DNA of 64,000 nucleotides from Larix kaempferi (lineage: Eukaryota > Streptophyta > Pinopsida > Pinales > Pinaceae), in NCBI GenBank assembly GCA_027924585.1, contig BSBM01000252.1:8866001-8930000 (forward strand). The letters run 5' to 3'. This document shows, in pieces, positions 22,341-34,397 of the stretch. The notes beneath the pieces are model-generated. The model was not told the origin of the DNA. It made no database searches and was given only the letters and a program-made list of their open reading frames with translations. The position numbers and the translations under genes are program-made. The first letter of the stretch is position 1; each line of letters begins with the position of its first letter.

Positions 22341-23980
22341 TGTAATACCCCCATTTTGACCCTTAGAATGTATTGGCTTTATATTTGAATATTGTGCATA
22401 CGTGATGTATAAATTCCTAGCGTGGAGCTCAAGGCCAAGGCCCTACTAGTGAATGATCGGATTTAAAAAGAAAGTACTTTTATATTTTGTGAACCATGTG
22501 CTAGAAATCCATGGGAAATTGTAAAAACATGTAAATATTTATAATGCAAATGAAATTCCAAGAGCTAGCTATGGAAACAACTAAAATGAGGGGGTTGTAC
22601 GTATCCACTAGGGAGAGGCGAGGGGTTGGGGGATTTAAACTTTTGTTTCCAATTGTCATTTTGAGAACCCATATTGACTAGTATGTTGACATTTCATTAT
22701 GTTAGGAAGAGGCAGCTGAGAAATCAACTCATGAAATTAATGGAGCATGGGGAAGTTCAGAAATTTGTACGGAAGGTTATGGGATTAGTTTACTTGGCCC
22801 AAAAGTCAATTTCCCCAATGAAAGTTCGTTTTCCATCATCCCCATGGGATAACACAGGAACAAGACATCAATTCTCAGACGTCTTTGCATTCCCAGTAGT
22901 AAAGAATTGCAGAAATCGCAACCAGGAAAGAAGCCACGATTTTGAGTGCCAAAAACGCCCAAAATTTGATGTGAGCAGCAAACTCTTATAGGGAATCCAT
23001 AGGCATAAACCCTGGGGTGAATTTGAGAGTGTAAAATTCTCTTAAATTCATAGGAAGGCTTAGATTTGGAAGCTGTGAAATTCAATTTCGTTTTTGGGAG
23101 TCATGTGGCTAGAATTTGGAAAAATCCAAGAGTGGACCGAATTGGGAGAGAGATCAGAGGTTGGAATTGCTTGATAAACACATTGAAGGAAAGGATCTCT
23201 ATGGATCTAGCAGCTTGTACCTTTCTATTCCCACCCTGAAGAGCACTGGAGGGAAGTGGCGCCTGAGGTGCGCCTGAGGGACTTTGTAGCAGAGAAAGGG
23301 ACCTTCCTTATGTTGGGTGTGGTACGTATTGTGGGTTCCAAGGCTGTCTAAGATCAATTGAGATGCCTGTATCTATGTGGTTGAGCTCACCAACTTAGTA
23401 TTATCCTTCCCTATCTCCCTGATAGCTTGAAAAACCCAGCTGTATGATGGCTTAGCATGAGTATTTGTGACTATGGTAGTGAGTGAGCCTGAGTAGTTCC
23501 TCCTTAGTGGATACATAATCCAGCTTGGGGGTGGTCTCTTAGCTGAAATAATGTAGACTGGGTAGAGACCTACAGATGGGTGGAATGTTTCCCTTCCATA
23601 TCTAGTTGCTTAGATAGCTCCAATTAAAGATAAGTGTTTACTATTTATTTATGATAAAATTGTGTATTATGGATGATTGTTAATTATGCTAAATTGAATG
23701 AGATGACCTAGTTTGAATGATCCAGTTAGATGCATGTGTATAGCATGGGATTTAGTTTATCTCTGTGCATAATTTGATTGTGTGCATGTGTTGAATATGC
23801 TGATATATGCATGTTGTGTGTGTGTCATTGATTTAATTTCCATCGTGTATCTTTAATATGCATTGCACACACATTTAAATGGTAATGAATTTGATAATGT
23901 GGCTTTAGGGACGAGCTTTAGCACCCCGTACGCCCGTCATGTTCCCTCCCCTGGTCAAAATGATGGGAGGGGACATGACA
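22341..23980 (+). repeat. 5' LTR of GYP-1
   Basis: 1,640 bases from TGTAATACCCCC to GGGGACATGACA, similar throughout to 32725-34397 with frequent substitutions, which suggests an old insertion. Short frames within (for example around 22674-22991) are not coding. Confidence 0.93.
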
Positions 23981-23983
23981 TAG

Positions 23984-24001
23984 TGGTATCAAAGCCAATG
24001 G
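23984..24001 (+). other. Primer-binding site of GYP-1
   Basis: TGGTATCAAAGCCAATGG starts three bases after the 5' LTR. It resembles the initiator-methionine-tRNA site TGGTATCAGAGC with one change. Confidence 0.85.
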
Positions 24002-24266
24002 TTGCAACACTTGGGTTGTCTGGGTCGGAACCTACACCTACAGGCAATAATTAGAAATGCACAGGAGGTGTTGGTGAGTGTTTGGTGAAATTGTGGGATC
24101 AATTATGGCCAAAAATAAAAATCTACAACTATTGAAGAGGATCACACCGTTTTGTAGAGCTCGCCGAGATCTTTCCGACGATACCCATTTCCTCAAAAAT
24201 GGACTTTGGACGTGAAAGATATCGACATTGGCATGGTTGTGGGAGGTTGAAGTTAGTAGTTCCAAT

Positions 24267-24681
24267 TTCTGACTCCCCACATACGGAAGGTTGTAGTCAG
24301 ATTCGAGAGGTCGGGGGTAGTTTAACGAATTTGGATTTGCTTTGCCGACTTCTGAATCTCGACGTACGGAGGGTAGCAGTTGGAGTCTGGAGATCGGGGG
24401 TAGTTTGACGAAGTTGGAGTTGCGGTGTCGACTTCCGACTCTCAACGTGCAAAAGGTAGCAATCAGAGTCGGGAAGTCGAGGGTGACGGGTCAGTATTGG
24501 TGTTGTGGTGCCGACTTCCGAATCTCGACGTGCGGAAGGTAGAATTCAAAGTCGGGAAGTCGAGAGTGGTTTTTCAAGTTTGTCTTTTCGATGCCGACTT
24601 TCGACTCCTGACGTATGAAACATAGTAGTCAGAGACGGGAAGTCAGAAATGGCTCCTATAGACCAGTTGTGCATTCCAACT
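24267..24681 (+). repeat. 83-bp tandem repeat array in the GYP-1 leader (five units)
   Basis: Units start at 24267, 24350, 24433, 24516 and 24599. Each begins tt(c/t)(t/c)ga with a nearby cgacgt(a/g)cgg word, and units 1-4 end gccgac or gtcgac. The units are diverged from each other. They lie between the primer site and gag, in what would be the untranslated RNA leader. They are GC-richer than the neighbouring DNA. Confidence 0.9.
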
Positions 24682-25935
24682 TCCGATTTCCAATCGGAAA
24701 AGTAAGAAAGGATTGGGAAAAGTTGGAAAGGTTTGGAAAGGTCGAGATCAGTTGAGTTGGGGTCGGGACGTCGGGATTAAAAAATATATAGAGAGAGCCC
24801 AAAAATTGTTTCAGCCATAGCAGGTGTAGTTTAACTCAGAATTTAATGAGGACTGCAGCATTCAGACACCATTAGTGAAGGTCATGAAAACAACAGTGAG
24901 TAGCCTGAGCTAGTTTTGCTCCGATTTGACAAAAAAATTGAATTAGGGACTTTCAAAGATCAGTGTCCCGAGACCATATGGGAGCTCAATTTGGGCCAAA
25001 ATTGCTAAGGTGCGGTTATGGACCAGGAACACAGTTAAATATAGAAGCTTGGGTCCAAATTCAAAAAGGTGTGAAGCCAGGGTGTGAAAGAAGGCCAAAA
25101 TGCACTATTTTGGAGCACTTTTTGGGGATTTTGAAAAGCTTGCAGGAGACAAAAGTGACCCCAAATGTCAAAACCAGAAAAATTATTGAACTCGACATTT
25201 CACCTACTCATTAAAACAAGCAACTTTCGTTGACTATTTTTTTCCAGAAACGATTAGTTTGGGAGATAGTCATTTTTGCCAAAAATTCCAAGATTTGGAA
25301 AAGTTGCAAAAGTCAAAAGTAGTCAAAATCATAATTTTATAGAAGTTGACTACTGCATCATATCGGAGATATGAAAGTTTCGAAGTGATCCTTATTATAT
25401 GAACTAACTTCTCCCGATAGAATTTTTTTTCTAATTCTCTCTATATTTACTTCTAAAAGTGGTTGAAGATGGCCTCCGAAACTAAATTGTACCTGTGGAA
25501 AAAGTGCAGAATTGGGCAAAATCGGCAATTTTGGGAGAATGTAACTCTCGTGTATGAAGTCGACATAAATCATGAGGATAGGTGTTGGAAATATTATTCA
25601 GAAGAGAACATTGTTGCATAATCAGAATTGGAAGGAGGAATTCAAATGTCTTAGAAATGAGAACATAAGAGTGCCTATCACTTTGTTTTGGCAAAATTTG
25701 TTAATAAGTGCAGTTTCCATAAATGCATAAATGAAACAAAATAAAAGATGACCTAATAATCTTGTGAATTATTCCATGAGACTAATTCTACTGAATCATA
25801 ATGTTTTATGTGCCATTGCATGCATTTCTAATATGTCTAATATATATCTCTATGATGCACAATGTTTGCAGTTGATAGGCTTGGAATAGTTGCAGCAAAA
25901 GGCAACAAGCAAAGGGAAAGAATTTTCGAGAGAAA

Positions 25936-26234
25936 ATGGTAACTTTGAATGATGCATAAGACCCCTATGAGCATGATAACGATGTATTAGGAGAAAATAT
26001 GCAAGAGGACAATGCTGAGACAGAGTCAAATGGGAGAAGGCAGCAGATCACTCCCCAAAATTTGGTTGAAACAATGAGAGGTTGATCAAAGCTCCAGAAG
26101 AGAAAAACAAGATTAATGTTGCTATCCTGCAAAGCATCACTGATATTCATCAGAGACCTCATCTTGGATCTAATCCAAGCAACATTGGTCAAGGAAGAAG
26201 AAGTGCAGAGAGTCGCAATAGAAAGAGGACTCTA
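25936..26234 (+). pseudogene. gag: GYP-1 gag, N-terminal part
   Basis: The frame from 25936 aligns with the start of the GYP-2 gag. Both share an N-terminal ND(D)A-DPYE motif, then GEN, then ETxSNGRR. An in-frame TAA (CAA in GYP-2) falls at about codon 7, and a one-base shift lies near 26080. Alignment continues through a SITDIHQ-like segment to about 26234, where an insertion begins. It would have been the assembly and RNA-binding protein of the particle. Confidence 0.75.
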
Positions 26235-28033
26235 TGTTAGATTATGAGCATTTTTCGCAAGATTATGAGCATTTTAGTCATCTAGGTTAGCCTTCTTGTG
26301 ATTATCCTCAAAGCCTTTAACCTTTGCTAATCTCGAGTTCATGTCGTTTGAGTCTCAATTCCTTGTGTTAATATTTCCCAACCCATTCATTTCCTTTTTC
26401 TAAATAATAATTTTTATTTAACTTTTTGAAATTATTAAATAATAGTTTATTTAAATTATTATTTAATGGTTTTTCAAAAAAATAAAAATAAGAATCATTC
26501 TTTTAACCTTTATTTTTTATATCTTAAAACCTTCATTTCTTTTCAGGTTACCATTAAAAGGATATAAGTTTGACTTATGGTCTTTATCCCTTTCCAAAGT
26601 ATTTGCTTACGTCAGTGTCCACTCATAACCTTCACCTATAATCATATTAAAACTTCATCCACACCAAATACCAAGTTTTAGCCCACACAAGCTTTTATGT
26701 TCCACGGGTTGTTGAGTATCATGAGCACCAAGATGTCAAAATATTTTTCTGAGTGCTCAAATTCATTTTTCAAGCTGTCAAGCTTCAAGAACGCCCAAAG
26801 AATGAGAAATTTGAACCAGCGTCCAAGTGTCCAAAGTGATTTCAAAATAATTCTTCTTATTTCCATGTCAAGTATCAAATGTTGGTGATGAGTTGAACAA
26901 AACTGAAGCAGACAATGAGTTAATTGAGTTAATTGTTGAAATGAGTGAAGTAGAATTAAGAATTGCAGAAATATCTAAAATTACAGAATCTAAATTCCAA
27001 GTACGTAGTGTGGTTGAACCCTTCAGGGTTGTTGTTCAGGCATCTACAGTAAAAGAATGGCGACTCTATTGAATCAAAGGGCACTTGAATTATTACCTTT
27101 GAAATGGATAATTGACCAGCCATAGGAAACTCTACTTCATGGATTTGAAAGTAGCATTTTTGATGGGGATGCATTATTTGTATTTTTGTTACTCAGTTCT
27201 ACAACAAAAATTTGGGTCTTTATGTAGAGTGGATAGGAGCTGTTAATCAGGTATTCAAACTCTTTTATTCGTGGGATTTGAAATTGTGCAAATGTTGTTG
27301 TTAATCCAATCTTAAATTTGAAGGCGAAAGATAACAAGCTTCATATTTTAAAGGGATTAAGTTTTGAAGTGGCAGAGTATTGAGAGACGGAGGATTCAGT
27401 TCCAAATTTCCAGGGGTATTCTTAGCAAGCATTTAGATTCGAATACAACTGGCAAATTTGAAGGCATCTCAACTCTAGCATTCCAGATATTTTTTAATTA
27501 ATTACAGATCTAGATTTGTTTTTAGAAAATGGTAAATGCTGGGTATTGTATTTTTCTATAAAGTCTGTCATTTGTAATAGAACAGTAGGGGTTTCCAACC
27601 GAGAGGGCTGAGGATGTATTAGAGGTCAGACTGTTGTAGCATATATTATGTTTACCTTAATATGAAGTGCTGCTTTGAAATGATTGTGATCATATGAGTC
27701 TATTCTGTTTTAATAACTGTGTTACATGTTATCATTATTTTGTCTGTGTGTGGTCTTATCAATCCATGCCATGATTCTCTTGATTAATATGCAATAATCT
27801 TTAATGCTTGAATACAGAACCTGATTCACTTCTTTCACAAAGTTACGCTCGTAGCCCTTTTCTATTGATGTACATGATAGTGATACATTTCTGGCAGTTT
27901 GATCTTTAAACCTAGCTTGATCTTTGTACTGTTATATCTCCATCACTCTATCAACCCATCTATCCTCTACATACTTTTAAGATGTGCTAGCCATGCTCCT
28001 TATGCAGTCAAGGTGCATATTTTAGCACTAACA
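26235..28033. mobile_element. 1.8 kb insertion in GYP-1 gag, candidate solo LTR
   Basis: Non-coding DNA replaces the middle of gag. Its ends are TGTTAG (26235) and CTAACA (28033), the inverted terminal hexamers common in plant Copia LTRs, and there are no pol domains inside, which fits a solo LTR. However, the flanking five bases differ (ctcta and atgtc) and about 140 gag codons are missing, so a simple insertion does not explain it. A deletion or template switch must be added. The interior shows nothing I recognise. Confidence 0.4.
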
Positions 28034-28045
28034 ATGTCCATAATT

Positions 28046-28760
28046 TTTTGGAAATGTTGAGGTATGTGGATTACATCAAAGATGAAGGGTTAAAATTCCA
28101 ATGCTAACTTGGAAGTCTACCCCAAAATTTCAGAGATAGGATTGAGTTTGTTAACCCACCAACTCTTGATGAAGCCATTAGGGTGGTGATGCATTGATAT
28201 GAGGATAGTAAAGGAAAATCAGAGGTTCATCCAACATGGAAGGGAAAGCCATAAGGAATATTTGACCAAAGGAGAAGTGGATTTAAACCTCCATTTAAAA
28301 ATTAGCTAAGGAATTTCCAACAAGGTCGACAAGCATGAAGTGGAACTAAGCCAATAGTAGCAGCAGGAAAAGAGCCAAAAGAATTACTTTAGTGTTGGGG
28401 ATGTGGAGAGAACCACATGCTTAAATACTGTCTACATCACAGAGAGAACCTTCAAAGCTTGCATAACTTAAAAGCAGCAGTTATAGTGGAGCATATGGAA
28501 AGAGCAACTCCCCAAATTTATGCAGCGTTGGATAATAATCAGGTAGACCATCAATCAACAGTAGTGGAAGTTGAAGGTAAGATTGCTAAGCAATTTATTT
28601 CTGTTTTGATTGATCCAGGATCTACTCATAGTTATGTTTCTCCAAACGTGGTTGAAAGTTGTTTCCTTAGAAAAATGAAGCATAATAAGTCATGGTTAGT
28701 TCAATTAGATACAGGAACAAAAATAAAAGTGATTGAAGTAGTGATGGAATGACCCCTAGA
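28046..28760 (+). pseudogene. gag-pro: GYP-1 gag C-terminus, zinc knuckle and protease
   Basis: Gag resumes with LEMLRYVDYIKDEG and RDRIEFVNPPTLDEAIR, followed by the knuckle CWGCGENHMLKYC (near 28394). The aspartic protease region is VLIDPGSTHSYVSP, with its Asp at 28612-28614, in an open frame from 28417. Stops at about 28134, 28195, 28389 and 28750 interrupt the polyprotein. The DPGSTHSY form of the active site is typical of plant chromoviruses. Confidence 0.88.
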
Positions 28761-28761
28761 G

Positions 28762-29344
28762 TTGATTGGACTCTCCACCAAAGTAAATTTAAATGTTCTA
28801 CCATTAGAATCCTATGATGCCCTTATTGGTATGGATTGGTTGGAAAGACATAGGGCCAGAGTAGATTGTTATGAAAAGGTTCTTGAATGCATTGATGAAG
28901 AGGGAAGGCCGAGATTGGTAAAGGGAATTCCCAAGCAAGTTTCGGTAAGGAAGATCTTAGCCTTACAGTTAAGAAAGTCTTACAAGAAAGGTTGTCAATT
29001 ATATGCAGCCCATATATCGGATTCCTTAAAGAGTAAAGGCCCAAGGATAGAAGACTATCAGTTGTTACAAGAGTTCAAAGATGTGTTTCCAGATGAAGTG
29101 CTGAGACTCCCACCAAAAATAGACTTTGATTTTGCAATCGATCTTATTCTAGGGGAATGCCGGTTTCCAAAGCTCCTTATAGAATGAGCATGCCGGAATT
29201 GGTAGAATTAAAGATGCAACTACATGAATTAATGGACAAGAAGTATATAAGGCCAAGTGTGTCTCCTTAGGGAGCACAATGTTATTTGTTAAGAAGAAAG
29301 ATGATACTTTAGGCTGTGTGTTGATTACAGGAAATTAAAAAAAG
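28762..29344 (+). pseudogene. pol: GYP-1 protease end and RT start
   Basis: The frame 28762-29187 carries YDALIGMDWLERHRARVDCY and QEFKDVFPDEV, the linker leading into RT. Then, after a frame change, come [11 protein letters not shown] and a damaged segment equivalent to [23 protein letters not shown] is cut at about 29345 by an inverted-repeat element and resumes at 30259. Confidence 0.88.
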
Positions 29345-30258
29345 CATTAGAGAGATTTTGAGGTCAAAAAAGGGCCTCCTAAGAGATGTACTACAAAAAT
29401 ATGAGATATATTAAAATATTATGAATTGGGGGTTTTATGGGGTAGGTATATATGACAAGTCACCTCCCACACTATTTTCTATGCACAATATAAATAACCA
29501 TGGTTGAGTTACTTTTCAAAATTCACTAGAAATAAAATTAATAAAATAAGTCTACATTGATGTGACTAAGATTATTTGTCTTGAATTTGCAAATAAAATT
29601 AAATAATAAAAAACATTTTTAAGAGCTTTTTTTTAATTTTATGTTGACTTTTTATATTTAGTACTTTTCTCATGAATTTAATAATGTAATTTAATTGAGA
29701 ATTTATTTACATGTAAAATGTCAATAATATTATTATAATCCACATTGCATTATTATTATTATTATTATTATTATTTATTAAATCTATTATTATTATTTAT
29801 TAGTTTGACATTATGTTATTAAATAGAATGGAGTGAATATATAATTTAAAATTAAAAACATAAAAATGATAATATATTATTTTATAAAAAAATATGAAAG
29901 GACTTTCTTTATGAATTAAGAGTACTTCACTTGAAAATGACAATAATATTATTTTATGTGAAAGTGTGAAAAGACATTCATTATGAGTACTTTACTTGAA
30001 AATGACAATAATATTATTTTATGAAAAGACTATCATTATGAGTACTTTACTTTATGACTTAAAAGTACTTACACCACTACCTTGGTTAACTATGTGTTTT
30101 CATCCACCATAGAAAATTTGACAAATAAGCATTCTTAACTCATGCAATGCCACCTCACCAAGGGGGATGATGTCATCTACTAGAATGTGATTGGTTGTAT
30201 TTTATAGTACATTTTCTTTGTTTTGAGGCCCTTTTTTGACCTCAAAATTTCTCTAATG
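29345..30258. mobile_element. 0.9 kb terminal-inverted-repeat element (MITE-like) in GYP-1 RT
   Basis: The left end (29345-29378) and the reverse complement of the right end (30225-30258) match at 33 of 34 positions, and weaker similarity continues inward. With TA taken as the target duplication (29348-29349 and 30254-30255), the element is 29350-30253 and begins GAGAGATTTTGAGGTC. The interior is very AT-rich and non-coding. It has an ATT microsatellite near 29745-29815 and three copies of a unit containing aaaatgacaataatattatt near 29930-30050. No transposase, so non-autonomous. TA points to Tc1/mariner, but the family is unproven. Confidence 0.88.
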
Positions 30259-30775
30259 TGACAATCAAGAATTGATGATTTGTTCGATCAAATGAAGGGA
30301 GCCAAAGTGTTTTCAAAAATTGACTTGAGATCTAGTTATCATCAAGTGAGGATCAAAGAAGAAGACATTCAAAATACAACTTTCCAAACAATATATGGTC
30401 ATTATAAGTTCACAGTGGTGTCGTTTGGGCTTACCAATGAACCCGCCACATTCATGTGCCTCATGAATAGTGTTTTTAGCAAACATTTGGACAAGTTTGT
30501 GCTAGTATTCTTGCATGACATTCTTGTTTATTCAAGGAATGAGGACGAGCATGATGAACATTTAAGAATGGTGTTGTAAGTTCTTAGAGAGCACAAATTG
30601 TATGCAAATCTTAGCAAGTGTGAATTCTATCAAAGAAAGGTACAAAATTTGGGTCATATTATTTCAGAGGAAGGAATTGCAGTGGATCTGGAAAAGATTG
30701 AAGCCATAATGAATTAGTCTACTCCAAAGAATGTTACAGATGTTAGATCTTTTATGGGTCTTACATGATACTATA
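30259..30775 (+). pseudogene. pol: GYP-1 reverse transcriptase, C-terminal part, mutated active site
   Basis: The RT continues after the inverted-repeat element: [46 protein letters not shown]. The catalytic motif normally VFLDDIL reads VFLHDIL, with His (cat, 30514-30516) replacing the first metal-binding Asp. Stops follow at 30577-30579 and near 30718. No functional polymerase is possible from this copy. Confidence 0.92.
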
Positions 30776-30777
30776 AA

Positions 30778-31300
30778 ATGTTCATTGATGGATTCTCCAA
30801 GATCGCTCATCCAATCACGTCGATGCAGAGGAAGAATGTAAAGTTTGTATGGTGTGAAAAATGTGAAGAAAGCTTTCAGCAGTTGAAGGAGCTACTTACT
30901 AGCACTGCTGTTTTGAAGATTACAGATCCAAAGAAAGATTTTGTAGTGTGCACGAATGCTTACATTGAAGGATTATGTGGAGTGCTTATGCAAGAAGGCT
31001 TTGTGATTTTCTATGAGTCAAGAAAATTAAAAGAGCGTGAGATGAATTATGCAACTCATGATTTAGAATAAGCAACCATAGTACATGCTCTCAAAATGTG
31101 GAGACATTGTTTGTTGGGAAGAAGATTTGAGCTTAGAACCCATCACATGAGCTTAAAATATTTGTTTGATCAACCAAGCTTAAATTCCATGCGAGCGAGA
31201 TGGATGTAATTTCTATGTGAGTTTGATTTTGAAATCAAACATGTAAAAGGGAAAGAGAATAAGGTTGCAGACTCCCTTAGCATAAAGTTTCATGTAGTAG
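30778..31300 (+). pseudogene. pol: GYP-1 RNase H
   Basis: FSKIAHPITSMQ, KNVKFVWCEKCEESFQQL and DFVVCTNAYIEGLCGVLMQ are present, then ESRKLKEREMNYATHDLE, a stop, and TIVHALKMWRHCLLGRRFEL. In the CTD motif of this family the catalytic Asp is replaced by Asn (CTN). The tail EIKHVKGKENKVADSLS is the connection to integrase. Confidence 0.88.
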
Positions 31301-31439
31301 CATTAAGCATTTGCAAATCAGTCTTGGGAACAAGAGTTCTTGAAGCCCAAAATAGTGATGAAAGTTACCTTTAGATAAAAGAGAAATTGCAGCAGGAAAA
31401 ATTAGATGAAAACTGTGAAGGGTACCAGCTCGGAGAAGA

Positions 31440-32300
31440 TAATGTTCTTCTTTATAAAGGCGGACTATATATTCCAAATTGTGCAGACTTGAAGAAGGTG
31501 GTAATGGATGAAATTCATCAAATGCCATAATCTGGACATCCTGGGTATCAAAATACAATAACAACAACAAGGAAGCAATACTTTTGTCATGGAATGAAGA
31601 AGGATATATAAAAATACATTGCTCGGTGTCAAAAGAGCCAACAAGTCAAGGCAGAGCATCAACATCTAGCGGGACTGTTGCAGCCTTTACCTATTCCGTA
31701 ATGGAAGTGGGAAGTAATTTCTATGGACTTTATAATAGGTTTTCCAATGACAGTGAAGAAGCATGATTCAATTATGGTTGTGGTGGACAAACTTTCAAAT
31801 ACAGCTTATTTATTCCATTTAAGTCCACTCATAAAACAAGTGAAATAGCAAACATTTTCATGAAGGAAATATTCAGATTGCATGGTTACCCAAAGCAATA
31901 GTTTCCAATCGAGATGCAAAGTTCACATCCAATATTTGGAAAGTATTATTTCAAGAATTGGGAACACAACTGAATTTTAGTACAGTGTATCATTCTCAAA
32001 CAGATGGTCAAACCGAGATGGTGAATCAAGTTCTTGAGGATATGTTGAGAATGTATGTGATGGATAAACCATCCAAGTGGGAGGCTTACATACACTTGGT
32101 TGAATTTGCATACACTAATGTACATCAATAATCATTAGGAATGAGCCCATTTGAGGCATTGTATGGAAAGGGATGTAGAACTCCAATGAATTGGGATAGT
32201 CTGGTGAGAAGAGTAGTGCTTGGGTCAAGAATGCTCAGGGAAATGGAGTAATAAATTGTTAAGATCATGCATAAATTAAAGGAAACCCAGGACATACATA
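31440..32300 (+). pseudogene. pol: GYP-1 integrase
   Basis: An H2C2-type zinc region (VVMDEIHQMP, stop, SGHPGYQNT ... KYIARCQKSQQ) is followed by the catalytic core. Its MDFIIGFP-like segment, SIMVVVDKLSNTAYL and YHSQTDGQTEMVNQ are seen across at least two frames. Several stops and shifts break the frame, for example near 31530, 31610 and 31755. The target-site ttttc shows that the ancestor had an active integrase. Confidence 0.85.
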
Positions 32301-32318
32301 AGAAGAAGTTCCCTAAAG

Positions 32319-32729
32319 TTGGGAATTTGTGCCAAGTTGGCACCAAGATATTATGGACCCTTCGAAGTCCTTGATAGGATAAGACCAGTTTCATATAGGA
32401 TTGCATTTTTTGCTAACATGGGAGTTCATAATGTTTTTCATGTTTCTTTGCTTAAGAAGTATGTACATGATCATAATCACATAATTGAATGGAATGTGAT
32501 ACAAGTGGAACCCGAGAGAGGGTTCCAAGTGGAACCCATGTGCATCCTCAACAAGAAGGTAACATTGCTCCAAAACCAAGCCATCGGACAGGTAAAGTTA
32601 CATTGGAAGCACCTTGGTCATGATGAGGCTACATGGGAGTTGGAGGATGCCATGAAAGAGGCATACCCATATTTGTTCAATTTTGGGAACAATGACGACA
32701 GTGTTGTTCTAAGGGGGAGGGGAATGTAA
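32319..32729 (+). pseudogene. pol: GYP-1 integrase C-terminus with chromodomain
   Basis: An open frame with KLAPRYYGPFEVLDRI and FHVSLLKKYVHD, then a chromodomain-like tail: VKLHWKHLGHDEATWELEDAM and KEAYPYLF. In chromoviruses this domain directs integration toward heterochromatin marked by histone methylation. The tail is followed by a stop and the purine tract, so this end is complete. Confidence 0.9.
32711..32724 (+). other. Polypurine tract of GYP-1
   Basis: aagggggaggggaa directly precedes the TGTAATAC start of the 3' LTR at 32725. Confidence 0.88.
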
Positions 32730-34397
32730 TACTCCCATTTTGACCCTTATAATGTATAGGCTTTATATGTGAATATTGTGCATACACAATGTATAAATTT
32801 ATAGCATAGACCTCAAGGACAAGGCCCCACTAGTGAATGCACGGCTTTAAAATGAAAGTATTTTTATATTTTGTGAACCATGTGCTAGAAATCCATGGGA
32901 AATTGTAAAAACATGTAAATATTTATAATGCAAATAAAATTCCAAGAGTTGTCTATGGAAGCAACTAAAATGAGGGGGTTGTACATATCCACTAGAGAGA
33001 GGCGAGGGTTTGGGAGATTTAATCCTTTATTTCTATGTGTCATTTTGAGAACCCATCTTGACTAGTATGTTGACATTCAATTATGTTAAGAAGAGGCAGC
33101 TGAGAAATCAACTCGTGAAATTAATGGAGCATGTGCAAGCACATAAATTCGTATGGCAAGTTATGGGCTTAGTTTATTTGGCCCAAAATTCAATTTATGC
33201 AATGAAAGTTCTCTTTCCATCATCCCCATGGGATAGAATAGGAACAAGACATCAATTCTCAACCATCGTTGCATTCCCAGCAGTGAAGAATTGCAGAAAT
33301 CGCAACTAGGAAAGAAGCAACAATTTTGAGTGCCAAAAACGCCCAAAATTTGATGTGAGCAACAAAATCTAATGGGGAATCCATAGACATAAAACTTGGG
33401 GAAAATTTGAGAGTGTCAAATGCCCAAAAATTCATAGGAAGACTCACATTTGGAAGCTGGGAAATTCAATTTCGTTTTTGGGAGTCACGTGGCCATAATT
33501 TGGAAAAATCCAAGAGTGGATCGATTTGGGAGAGAGACCAGAGGTTGGAATTGCTTGATAAACCCAGTGAAGGAAATAATCTCTATGGATATAGAAGCTT
33601 GGACCTTTCTATTCCCACCCTAAAGAGAACTGGAGGGAAGGTGCGCCTGAGAGACTGTGTAGCAGAGAAGGGGACCTTCATTGTGTTGGGTGCGGTAGGT
33701 ATTGTGGGTGCCAAGGATGTCTGAGATCAGGTCATATGCCTGTAGTTATGTGGTTGAGCTAACTGGATTATCATTCTCCTTCCCTATCTCCCTGCATGCT
33801 TGAAAAACTCAGTTGTGTGATGGATTAGCATGAGTATTTGTGACTATGGTAGTGAGTGAGCCTGAGTAGTTCCTCCTTAGTGCATACATAGCCCAGATCG
33901 AGGGTGGTCTCTCAGCTAAAATAATATAGGCTGAGCAGAGACCTACGGTTGGGTGGAATGTGTCCCTTCCATAGCCAGTTGCTTGGACAACTCCAATTAA
34001 AGATAAATGTTTACTATTTATTTATGATAAAATTGTGTATTATTGATGATTGATAATTATGCTAAGTTGAATGAGATGACCCAGTTTGAACGATACAAAT
34101 AGAAGACTATGTATAGAATGGGAGTTAGTTTATCTATGTGCATGATTTGATTCTTATGCTTGTGTTGAATATGTTTATGTATGCATGATTTGATTGTTAT
34201 GGTTGTGTTGAATATGTTGATATATGCATGTTGTGTGTGTGTCATTGATTTAATTTCTGCTATGTATCTTTAATATGCATTGCACACACATTTAAATGGT
34301 AATGGATTTGATAATGTGGCCTTAGGGCCGAGCTCTAGCTCCCCACACACCAATCGTGTTCCCTCCATTGGTCGGATTGATTGGAGGGGATGTGACA
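32725..34397 (+). repeat. 3' LTR of GYP-1
   Basis: 1,673 bases, partner of 22341-23980. It ends GATGTGACA and is followed by the target duplication ttttc at 34398-34402. It contains an extra partial duplication near 34140-34215, where a unit with gatttgattgtta(t/g) and tgtgttgaatatg is repeated. Confidence 0.93.

Larger units (their letters stand above)
22341..34397 (+). mobile_element. GYP-1: 12 kb Ty3/Gypsy chromovirus with nested insertions
   Basis: LTRs at 22341-23980 and 32725-34397 both start TGTAATAC and end GACA. A perfect 5-bp target duplication, ttttc, flanks it. The primer site TGGTATCAAAGCC is at 23984 and the purine tract at 32711-32724. Coding order is gag, protease, RT, RNase H, integrase, chromodomain, which is the chromovirus order. 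It sits inside the gag of COP-H. It has been hit by a 0.9 kb inverted-repeat element in RT and a 1.8 kb insertion in gag, and it has many stops. The RT active site is also mutated, so it is inactive. Confidence 0.95.

Noticed and set aside
22674-22991. ORFs shared by the two GYP-1 LTRs (22674-22991 and 33058-33309)
   Set aside because: They occur only because the LTRs are homologous; length and frame differ between the two, and no protein family is seen.
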